In this document: positions 1 through 5,987 of the stretch, in pieces
Position numbering within the stretch: position 1 is the stretch's first letter
Layout: every line of letters begins with the position of its first letter
DNA from: Hyphomicrobiales bacterium
Lineage (GTDB): Bacteria; Pseudomonadota; Alphaproteobacteria; Rhizobiales; Aestuariivirgaceae
Assembly: GCA_003151375.1 (NCBI GenBank)
Contig: PLXI01000125.1
Span: 5,209-14,579, forward strand
Direction of reading: 5' to 3'
Length of the DNA stretch: 9,371 nt
Made by a program: the position numbers and the translations under genes
The notes under the pieces: model-generated
The model's input: only the letters and a program-made list of their open reading frames with translations
Databases searched by the model: none
What the model was told of the DNA's origin: nothing

Positions 1-2
1 GC

Positions 3-437
3 TATTACGCCAACATCACCGAGCGTCAGTTCAGCAAGTATTATGAAGAAGCACTGCGCATGACGGGCGATAGCTCTGAGAACCTGATTGGTTTGCTTGA
101 GCGTCGTTTGGATGCGGTTGTGTACCGCGCTAAGTTTGCGATGACCATGTTTGCGGCTCGCCAGTTGGTTTCGCACGGCCACGTCAAAGTGAATGGCAAG
201 CGCGTGACCATTGCGTCGATCCAGATCAAGGTTGGCGATACAGTTGAACTTTCAGATAAAGCCAAGGATTTCCCAGTGGTTGGTGAAGCGCTGGCAACTT
301 CTGAGCGTGACACACCAGACTATGTTGAGACCAATGGCAAAGATAATGCCAAGCTGACACGCATTCCTTCATTGGGCGATGTGCCATATCCAGTGCAGAT
401 GCAGCCAGCTCTCGTAGTGGAATACTACTCACGTTAA
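3..437 (+). CDS. rpsD: 30S ribosomal protein S4, 3' part (5' end outside window)
   Basis: S4 is a primary 16S rRNA-binding protein that starts assembly of the small-subunit body; in some bacteria it also represses its own translation. The frame is open from base 3, with no start in the window, and gives 144 residues of a protein that is about 205 residues in alphaproteobacteria. The N-terminal third is therefore missing. The internal ATG at 60 is not the start, because the upstream residues (YYANITERQFSKYYEEALR) are typical S4. The S4 RNA-binding fold runs from about fragment residue 34 (RRLDAVVYR) to 95 (VGDTVEL). The C-terminus (IPSLGDVPYPVQMQPALVVEYYSR without its last residues trimmed in any way) matches the alphaproteobacterial pattern of a DVPYPVQM stretch before VVEYYSR. 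It is followed 21 bases later by an intrinsic terminator. Identification is secure; only the taxonomic reading is inference. Confidence 0.96.
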   Translation, partial: YYANITERQFSKYYEEALRMTGDSSENLIGLLERRLDAVVYRAKFAMTMFAARQLVSHGHVKVNGKRVTIASIQIKVGDTVELSDKAKDFPVVGEALATSERDTPDYVETNGKDNAKLTRIPSLGDVPYPVQMQPALVVEYYSR

Positions 438-458
438 TTATTGAATTCAGATATGTTC

Positions 459-492
459 AAAGGGCCTGCCATTGTGCGGGCCCTTTTTATTT
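459..492 (+). terminator. Rho-independent terminator after rpsD
   Basis: An 11-bp stem is formed by AAAGGGCCTGC (459-469) and GCGGGCCCTTT (476-486), with one T-G wobble and a 6-base loop (CATTGT). It is followed by TTATTT, so the 3' arm and tail together give a run of five T. This is a strong intrinsic terminator at the expected distance from the rpsD stop. It ends only 11 bases before the slyX ATG, so slyX must depend on readthrough or on a promoter overlapping the hairpin. Confidence 0.9.
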
Positions 493-503
493 CGGAGCGG
501 CAG

Positions 504-701
504 ATGACAGATCAAACGCGCGTTACTGAGCTTGAATTGCGTGTCGCCCATCAGGATAAGGCGCTGGGTGAGTTAAATGATGTGGTGCTTGCACAATGGA
601 AGCGCATTGAAGCGCTGGAGCGGCAACTCGCACGCATGAACGAAGACATGCAAAATCAAGATCAAGGGCCGGTGCCGGTGGATAGACCACCGCACTACTG
701 A
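504..701 (+). CDS. slyX: SlyX family protein
   Basis: The product is a 65-residue SlyX-family protein of unknown biochemical role. The name comes from its place beside slyD in E. coli. The family is a short coiled coil, and this fits: the N-terminal heptad-rich helix (RVTELELRVAHQDKALGELN, then DVVLAQWKRIEALERQLARM) fills residues 5-47. The conserved PPHY tail closes the protein. The ATG at 504 is chosen because GGAG at 494-497 lies 6 bases upstream and the length is normal for SlyX. A longer reading from 441 would have to translate through the terminator hairpin and is rejected. The gene converges on the minus-strand gene ending at 705, with 3 bases between the stop codons. The family assignment is firm; the cellular function is not known. 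Confidence 0.9.
   Translation: MTDQTRVTELELRVAHQDKALGELNDVVLAQWKRIEALERQLARMNEDMQNQDQGPVPVDRPPHY
672..695. other. GC-rich hairpin in the slyX 3' end, possible weak shared terminator
   Basis: CGGTGG (676-681) and CCACCG (687-692) pair around the loop ATAGA. GTG (672-674) and CAC (693-695) extend the stem across one bulged C at 675, giving 9 bp in all. It lies within the last codons of slyX and 10 bases past the stop of the opposing gene, where both transcripts need to end. Neither side has a real T-run (ATTTATT further along on the plus strand is the best), so its action as a terminator is only a suggestion. Confidence 0.3.
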
Positions 702-704
702 TGT

Positions 705-1073
705 TCAATTTATTGCTGAGGCCACTTTTGCGTCGATCACAGCCAGACATCCGGCCATTTCAATGGGAATGGGCAATTCGCGGTAAGCACCCAATGCGCC
801 ATTGGCGCGCAAGCGACCAGCCAACCCGGGCGCATCATCTTGCACCAGCCAGGCAAAGCCAACCCCAGTTTGTTTGACAATTTTGCCTTGCGCTTCGGCG
901 ATGATATGCACCGCTTCAATTTCTGAAATACGCGGTTCAAATACCACCAGCATTGTGCCGGAAGCCTCGGCGGGAAGTGCGGCATGACGCACCAAGATCA
1001 CCATCACTAAAAGCCACACAACCAGAACGGAGCCAAAAAGCCCAAGGGCAAATTTATGGGCTGAAAAATTCAT
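705..1073 (-). CDS. Small single-pass membrane protein of unknown function
   Basis: I do not recognise this 122-residue protein by name. One hydrophobic segment is clear at about residues 9-28 (ALGLFGSVLVVWLLVMVILV). It is followed by a soluble part that alternates strand-like and helix-like stretches: TMLVVFEP, then an acidic and alanine-rich helix, a hydrophobic hairpin around GVGFAWLV, a helix GLAGRLRANGA, and a last strand. This order suggests a small ferredoxin-like alpha/beta domain, but that is inference from the pattern. The start at 1073 is chosen because its ATG overlaps the TGA of the upstream MFS gene by 4 bp (ATGA). A longer frame from 1160 would overlap the MFS gene by 91 bases. 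No strong ribosome binding site precedes the start, so translation is probably coupled to the MFS gene. It is the last gene of the three-gene unit. Confidence 0.78.
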   Translation of the reverse strand: MNFSAHKFALGLFGSVLVVWLLVMVILVRHAALPAEASGTMLVVFEPRISEIEAVHIIAEAQGKIVKQTGVGFAWLVQDDAPGLAGRLRANGALGAYRELPIPIEMAGCLAVIDAKVASAIN

Positions 1074-2302
1074 GCCACGGCAAAAGCTCTGGCACGATGT
1101 TCGCGGATGGGCAGATGGATCAATCCCGCGAACACGCCGAGGGCAACACTCATCCACCACACTACGTCATAGCTGCCGTAAATATCGTAAAGTTTGCCGC
1201 CCAACCATACGCCGAGGAATGAACCGATCTGGTGGCTGAGAAAAACAAAGCCATAAAGCGTTGCCATATAGCGTGTGCCAAACATCACGGTAATGAGCCC
1301 CATGGTGAGGGGGATGGTGGATAGCCACAGTAAGCCGATGCCGGCCGCAAAGATTAAAGTTGAGGTCGTGCTGATCGGAGTGAGAATGTAAAGCGTATAA
1401 AGTGTGGCTCTCGCGAAATAAATTGCTGCCAATGGTATTCGCTTAACCGACCCGCTGCCAATGATGCCGGACGTATAAGCGCCCACAACATTGAACAGGC
1501 CAATTAACAACATGGCCAGCCAGCCAATTTCTTTGCTGATTCCATGTTCGGCCAAATAGGGTGGGAAATGCACCGTGATGAAAGCCAGTTGGAAGCCGCA
1601 AACAAAAAAGCCAAAGAATAATAGCAAGAAGGAGGGATGGCTAAAAGCTTGGCTGATGGCCTTGCGCATTGACATGGCGGCCTCTCCCTTGATGACTTTC
1701 GATTTTGACGTGTTCTGTATCAATAAGGGTGCGGCCAGCGGAATGATGATCAAAGCCACGATCGCCAACGCAATGAGGCAATTTTGCCATCCATATGAAG
1801 CAATGGTTTGCCCCACAGGCCAGATGAATAAGGCCTGACCCAATGAGCCTGATGCCGTGGCCAGCCCAAAGGCCCAAGAGCGCTTTTCCGGTGGCACCAA
1901 GCGGCCAAGGGCGGCCATCACGATGGAGAAGGACGAGAAGGCCACGCCCGTACCTACTAACAGTCCGGCAGTTAAATCCAGCACCCAGCCCGTGTCTGCG
2001 TAATTCATGCCAATCAAGCCCAAGGCATAAATCACAGCACCTAACATCAACACGCGTGCCGAGCCGTAGCGGTCCGCCAGCATGCCAGCAATCGGTGTGC
2101 CAATGCCCCAGACAAGATTTTGAATGGCCACCGCCCAAGAATAAACCTCCCGCGGCCATTGATGTGCGACGCCTATTGGCAAAGTAAACAGACCGAAGGT
2201 TGAGCGGATGCCAAAGTTGATGATGGCAACAAGGCAACCCGTCACCAGCAATGTCATCGGATCAAAATACCACGGTGTTGGTTTGGTTGACACGCTGCTC
2301 AT
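1070..2302 (-). CDS. Major facilitator superfamily (MFS) transporter
   Basis: The product is a 410-residue inner-membrane secondary transporter with about 12 hydrophobic helices, the normal size for MFS. Motif A is present in the loop between helices 2 and 3 (GMLADRYGSAR, residues 73-83). A hydrophilic, lysine-rich central loop around residues 200-215 (TSKSKVIKGE) separates the two six-helix halves. The N-terminal pattern NFGIRSTFGLF followed by the QWPRE loop resembles the monocarboxylate or oxalate/formate-like MFS branches; I infer this from general similarity, and the substrate is unknown. GAGGG (minus strand, 2307-2311) lies 4 bases upstream of the ATG. The start overlaps the EamA stop by ATGA, and the stop overlaps the start of the next gene in the same way, so the three genes are probably one transcript. 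Confidence 0.93.
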   Translation of the reverse strand: MSSVSTKPTPWYFDPMTLLVTGCLVAIINFGIRSTFGLFTLPIGVAHQWPREVYSWAVAIQNLVWGIGTPIAGMLADRYGSARVLMLGAVIYALGLIGMNYADTGWVLDLTAGLLVGTGVAFSSFSIVMAALGRLVPPEKRSWAFGLATASGSLGQALFIWPVGQTIASYGWQNCLIALAIVALIIIPLAAPLLIQNTSKSKVIKGEAAMSMRKAISQAFSHPSFLLLFFGFFVCGFQLAFITVHFPPYLAEHGISKEIGWLAMLLIGLFNVVGAYTSGIIGSGSVKRIPLAAIYFARATLYTLYILTPISTTSTLIFAAGIGLLWLSTIPLTMGLITVMFGTRYMATLYGFVFLSHQIGSFLGVWLGGKLYDIYGSYDVVWWMSVALGVFAGLIHLPIREHRARAFAVA

Positions 2303-3198
2303 GTAACCCTCGTCGGTTCCGCTATAAAACTTTTGCCAAATTCCGCCACTGCCACGCCGATCAAAATAATGAGGCCGCCCAACAGAGTTTGTGGCCCAGT
2401 GGTTTCATGCAAGAACAACCAGCCAAAAACCGCTGCTCCCGGCGGGATCAAATAAAGCGAAGCACCACAGGATGAACTGGGCAAATACACGGAGGCATAG
2501 TTCCACAGGTTCACACTCAAAATTGTGCCGAGCAACGTCATTGTCACCAACGCGATGATCGCGTTGGGGGTGAGGTTTGCGAAAGTAGTGTAAGTATGCG
2601 GGGTAAGAAAAAGTAATGCAGGGACGACCGGCAGCATGACGCTGTAAAGTGTCACGCGTAACGGGCCATATTTCTTCACCAAGGGTCTATTGAAAACAAC
2701 ATAGACAGCCCAGCCGAAACAGGCCGCCAGCATTACCAAACCACCGAAAAGTGGATTGCCGCCAGCACCAACTAATCCGCCTGAAAACAAAACCACCGTG
2801 CCGATGAATGAAATCGCCATTCCCATAATCACAGCCAATGAAAGCCGTTCTTGGCCAACGGCAATGGCTAAGCCCACAATCATCATTGGGTTGGTGGCGT
2901 ATAACATACCGCCAGCACCTGCACTTAAATTGGCAAAAGCATAGATTGAACCGACATAATAACCAAAGTTGCAAATGCAGGCCAAAACCAGAAGGCGTGG
3001 CCAATCTTGCCGCTCAATGTGCCAGCCAGCAAAAAACATGAGGGGCAGACAGAAGATGGCATTTGTGAACATGCGGATTACCACCGAGTCGGCAGGGCCA
3101 GTTTCGAGCGTGAGAGAGCGGATCAGGCTGGGAACGATCCCCCAAATCAAAACGGCAATAACCAAAGCCGCAACGGGCAAAATGTAGTTCGGTTTCAT
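2299..3198 (-). CDS. EamA/DMT family transporter
   Basis: The product is a 299-residue inner-membrane protein of the drug/metabolite transporter superfamily, which moves small metabolites in or out of the cell. About 10 hydrophobic helices are visible as two EamA repeats, roughly residues 8-141 and 152-288. Typical signs are LIWG near the N-terminus (17-20), the ATNPM stretch near the end of the first repeat's helix 3-4 region, and LYLIPPGAAVFGWLFLHE in the second repeat, ending in the conserved glutamate. The usual family length is about 280-310 residues, so the gene is complete. AAGG (minus strand, 3204-3207) lies 5 bases before the ATG. It is the first gene of a minus-strand unit, overlaps the MFS gene by ATGA, and is divergent from the monooxygenase gene. 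The substrate cannot be inferred. Confidence 0.93.
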   Translation of the reverse strand: MKPNYILPVAALVIAVLIWGIVPSLIRSLTLETGPADSVVIRMFTNAIFCLPLMFFAGWHIERQDWPRLLVLACICNFGYYVGSIYAFANLSAGAGGMLYATNPMMIVGLAIAVGQERLSLAVIMGMAISFIGTVVLFSGGLVGAGGNPLFGGLVMLAACFGWAVYVVFNRPLVKKYGPLRVTLYSVMLPVVPALLFLTPHTYTTFANLTPNAIIALVTMTLLGTILSVNLWNYASVYLPSSSCGASLYLIPPGAAVFGWLFLHETTGPQTLLGGLIILIGVAVAEFGKSFIAEPTRVT

Positions 3199-3204
3199 GA
3201 TGGC

Positions 3205-3234
3205 CTTAGACGCTGAGAAAGACTATCTCGTCAA
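3205..3234 (-). promoter_or_regulatory. Candidate promoter for the EamA-MFS unit
   Basis: On the minus strand, TTGACG (3229-3234, 5 of 6 to the sigma-70 -35 consensus) is followed after 18 bases by TCTAAG (3205-3210, 4 of 6 to TATAAT). The site lies in the 69-base divergent region. If it is real, transcription would begin at or within a few bases of the EamA ATG, giving a nearly leaderless mRNA, and the -10 would overlap the apparent AAGG ribosome site. That conflict keeps confidence low. No convincing plus-strand promoter for the monooxygenase was seen in the same region. Confidence 0.25.
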
Positions 3235-3267
3235 TATACACATCTTACACACCCGCCCTGCATTTGG

Positions 3268-4260
3268 ATGATGACATTCATGGTTTCGCTTTCAATTCTT
3301 GATTTGGTTCCTGTGACGCAGGGCAAAACCCCACGTGAGGCTTTGCACAATTCCGCAGAGCTGGCGCGGCTTGCGGAGGGTTTGGGTTACAAACGGTTTT
3401 GGGTGGCAGAACATCATAATATGGTTGGCATCGCCAGTGCTGCAACTTCGGTTGTGATTGGATATCTCGCCAGTGAAACGAAAAGCATTCGTGTTGGGGC
3501 GGGTGGCGTTATGCTGCCAAATCATTCACCCTTGGTGATTGCCGAACAATTTGGCACTTTAGAGTCACTTTATCCTGGCCGCATTGATTTAGGATTGGGT
3601 CGCGCCCCCGGGACCGATCAACGCACATCGCGGGCTTTGCGGGTTGATCCGCAAGCATCTGAGCATTTTGCCCAAGATGTGTTGGAGTTGCAGGCGCTGC
3701 TGGGGCCATTGCAAGAGGGACAGGTTATACAAGCCGTTCCTGGCACGGGTTTGCATGTACCCTTGTGGATTTTGGGTTCGAGCCTGTTTGGAGCGCAACT
3801 CGCCGCCATGCTGGGCTTGCCTTATGCGTTTGCCTCACATTTTGCGCCAGATCTTTTGGAACAAGCACTGGCGATTTACCGCGCTAAATTTCAGCCTTCC
3901 ACACAATGTGGGATATCTTATGCCATGGCGGGGGTGAATGTGGTCGTGGCCGAGACAGATGAGCAGGCGCAATATCTGTTCACCTCGATCCAGCAACGCT
4001 TTGCTGATATGTTTCGCGGCAGCCGCGGATTGTTGAAACCACCGATTGCCGATATTGAAACTTACTGGACCCAATCCGAAAAAGCGCAAGCCAGTCGCAT
4101 GCTCAGCTGCTCCTTCGTGGGCTCGCCTAAAACTGTTCAAGCCCAGTTGAATGGGTTTGTTGAACGCACCAAGTTGGATGAGCTGATGGTGGCTTCGGCG
4201 ATCTATGATCATCGGGCGCGGTTAAAGTCTTATGAGTTGTTAGCAGCGATAGAGATTTGA
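3268..4260 (+). CDS. yhbW: Luciferase-like flavin-dependent monooxygenase, YhbW type
   Basis: The product is a 330-residue member of the bacterial luciferase-like (LLM) family, cytoplasmic TIM-barrel enzymes that use reduced flavin (FMN) and oxygen. It follows the E. coli YhbW pattern over its whole length (E. coli protein about 335 residues): LDLVPV near the N-terminus, VAEHHNM (46-52), VGAGGVMLPNHSPL (76-89), AEQFGTLESLYPGRIDLGLG (92-111) with RAPGTDQ, then LGSS and FASHFAPD in the middle. The physiological substrate of YhbW-type enzymes is not established. The ATG at 3268 places the SILDL motif as in YhbW. ATGs at 3271 and 3280 are also possible, and the one at 3280 has a weak GGA 11 bases upstream. 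The gene is divergent from the EamA gene and lies 56 bases before recN. Its TGA stop overlaps a TTGACA hexamer. Confidence 0.93.
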   Translation: MMTFMVSLSILDLVPVTQGKTPREALHNSAELARLAEGLGYKRFWVAEHHNMVGIASAATSVVIGYLASETKSIRVGAGGVMLPNHSPLVIAEQFGTLESLYPGRIDLGLGRAPGTDQRTSRALRVDPQASEHFAQDVLELQALLGPLQEGQVIQAVPGTGLHVPLWILGSSLFGAQLAAMLGLPYAFASHFAPDLLEQALAIYRAKFQPSTQCGISYAMAGVNVVVAETDEQAQYLFTSIQQRFADMFRGSRGLLKPPIADIETYWTQSEKAQASRMLSCSFVGSPKTVQAQLNGFVERTKLDELMVASAIYDHRARLKSYELLAAIEI

Positions 4261-4274
4261 CAAAGACATAACAA

Positions 4275-4289
4275 GAACACTCGCCAAAC
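4275..4289 (-). promoter_or_regulatory. Near-match to the alphaproteobacterial LexA (SOS) box upstream of recN
   Basis: On the minus strand the site reads GTTT-GGCGAGT-GTTC, 7 of 8 fixed bases of the alphaproteobacterial LexA operator GTTC-N7-GTTC. On the plus strand this is GAAC, 7 bases, AAAC. It ends 27 bases before the recN ATG, a position where a repressor would block transcription. recN is a classic SOS gene in many bacteria, which supports the reading. By a rough estimate, a 7-of-8 match arises by chance in a gap this size a few times in a hundred, so this is suggestive only. Confidence 0.38.
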
Positions 4290-4316
4290 TCCTGCGGTTT
4301 CGGCTATAAGGTTGTC

Positions 4317-5987
4317 ATGCTTACCGCTCTTTCCATCCGCGATATTGTTCTCATCGAAAAACTTGATCTGGCGCTTGATGGTGGGCTGACCATTTTGACG
4401 GGTGAGACTGGGGCTGGTAAATCTATCCTGCTCGATGCCTTGGGCCTGGCCTTGGGCGCACGTGGCGACAGCGCCTTGGTGCGGGCCGGCCAGGCAAAGG
4501 GCTCCATAGCTGCGTCTTTTGCTTTGGCACCGCTGCATCCTGCGCTTGAGTTGCTGAAAGCCAATGACATTGAAGTGGAAGGTGAGATCATCATCCGGCG
4601 CATTCAAAATGCTGATGGACCAAGCCGCGCCACGATTAATGATCAACCCGTAAGTTTAAATCTATTGCGGCAAGTGGCGGCTTTGTTGGTGGAACTTCAT
4701 GGCCAACATGCTGACCGTGCCTTGGTAGAAGTGGCGGAACATCGGCGGCTGCTGGATGCTTTTGGTGGGCTGGAACCACAGGCGGAAAAACTTCACGTCC
4801 TGTGGCGTGTGATGACATCTTCGGCAGAAGAACTGAATCAACACAAAGCTTTAATGGCTAAAGCTGAAGCAGAACGTGAATATCTCGAACATGCGGCCGA
4901 GGAATTGGCAGCGCTTTCGCCAGAACCGGATGAAGAACGTTTACTGGCTGATAAGCGTCAAGTGATGATGCAAGCTGAGCAATATGTTTCTGCTTTGGAA
5001 GAAGCCGAAACCGCCTTGTTTGGCGAGGCCAATGCGGAGGCGCGGCTGAATGTGGCGTTGCGAAAGTTGGAGCGGCGCAAAGAACAGGCTGGTGGGCGGC
5101 TCGACATCGTATGTGTGGCTCTGGAGCGCGTGTTGCTTGAGCAGAATGAGGCGGCACGCGCGCTGCAAGATGCCAGACGCCAATTTGTGTTTGACCCACG
5201 GGATTTAGAAAAATCCGAAGAACGGCTTTTTGGTTTAAGAGCAGCGGCCCGAAAATATAAATGCACGGTTGATCAGCTTGCTGAAAAGCGCAGCGGTTTT
5301 GAGGCGGAGCTGCAATCCATCACTGATGGTGGGGCCACGCTCAAGAAATTGGATTTGGCTTATGCCGAGGCAAAGGGTGCTTATGAAAAAGCCGCCGACG
5401 TCTTGAGCGCATCCCGGCGCAAAGTGGCCAAAGCTTTGGATAAAGCCGTGCTCGCTGAACTGCCTGCGCTGAAATTGGAAAAGGCGCGTTTTGCCACTGA
5501 GATTACTTCCGATGCAGCACGACCGCAAAGCGATGGCATTGACCGCGTGGAATTCGTTGTGGCGGCCAACCCGGGCACGCCCTTACAGCCTCTGATGAAA
5601 GTGGCTTCGGGCGGTGAACTGGCGCGGTTTATGCTGGCTTTGAAGGTTATTCTCGCCGCCAAGGGCTCGGCGCCGGTTTTGATTTTCGATGAAATTGATA
5701 CAGGTGTTGGTGGTGCGGTGGCTGATGCCATTGGACAAAGATTGGCCCGCCTTGCAGGCGGCTTGCAGGTTTTGGCGGTAACCCACAGCCCGCAAGTGGC
5801 GGCCAATGCCAGCCAGCATTTCCTCATCTCAAAAATGGAAGACGTTGGCGGCAAGCGCATGGTGACGCGGGTGCAGCCACTGTCGGCGCAAAGCCGCCGC
5901 GAAGAATTGGCGCGCATGCTCTCTGGTGCTTCGGTGACGGATGCGGCGCGCGCGCAAGCCAATGAGTTATTGGCGGGGCGGGCATGA
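4317..5987 (+). CDS. recN: DNA repair protein RecN
   Basis: RecN is an SMC-like ATPase that acts on chromosomal DNA in RecA-dependent double-strand break repair. The 556-residue length is normal. The N-terminal ATPase half has MLTALSIRDIVLIEKL and Walker A GETGAGKS (29-36). The central part, about residues 150-370, is rich in Glu, Ala, Lys and Arg and forms the coiled coil. The C-terminal half carries the ABC signature ASGGEL (430-435), Walker B LIFDE (455-459, catalytic E459) in the DEIDTGVGG stretch, and the H-loop THSPQV (H490). All catalytic elements are present, so the gene should be functional. AAGG at 4308-4311 is 5 bases before the ATG. The stop overlaps the ligA start by ATGA. The recN-ligA order is usual in alphaproteobacteria, but the gene normally before recN there (bamD/comL) is replaced by the monooxygenase. 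A LexA-like box lies upstream. Confidence 0.97.
   Translation: MLTALSIRDIVLIEKLDLALDGGLTILTGETGAGKSILLDALGLALGARGDSALVRAGQAKGSIAASFALAPLHPALELLKANDIEVEGEIIIRRIQNADGPSRATINDQPVSLNLLRQVAALLVELHGQHADRALVEVAEHRRLLDAFGGLEPQAEKLHVLWRVMTSSAEELNQHKALMAKAEAEREYLEHAAEELAALSPEPDEERLLADKRQVMMQAEQYVSALEEAETALFGEANAEARLNVALRKLERRKEQAGGRLDIVCVALERVLLEQNEAARALQDARRQFVFDPRDLEKSEERLFGLRAAARKYKCTVDQLAEKRSGFEAELQSITDGGATLKKLDLAYAEAKGAYEKAADVLSASRRKVAKALDKAVLAELPALKLEKARFATEITSDAARPQSDGIDRVEFVVAANPGTPLQPLMKVASGGELARFMLALKVILAAKGSAPVLIFDEIDTGVGGAVADAIGQRLARLAGGLQVLAVTHSPQVAANASQHFLISKMEDVGGKRMVTRVQPLSAQSRREELARMLSGASVTDAARAQANELLAGRA

Noticed and set aside
441..503. Upstream extension of the slyX reading frame to a start at 441
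   Set aside because: It would translate through the rpsD terminator hairpin. The start at 504 has a GGAG site and gives the normal SlyX length.
1074..1160. Longer N-terminus for the small membrane protein, starting at 1160
   Set aside because: It would overlap the MFS gene by 91 bases, and the added residues look like an out-of-frame reading. The ATGA start at 1073 fits the pattern of the operon.
1641..2237. Minus-strand open frame of 198 codons in another frame of the MFS gene
   Set aside because: The His/Trp/Cys-rich product without domain features is a frame-shifted shadow of the MFS transporter.
4283..4304. Small hairpin (GCC-AAAC paired with GTTT-GGC, one bulged C) between the monooxygenase and recN
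   Set aside because: The stem is only 7 bp with a bulge and has no T-run, so it is not a terminator. No known leader element is recognised.
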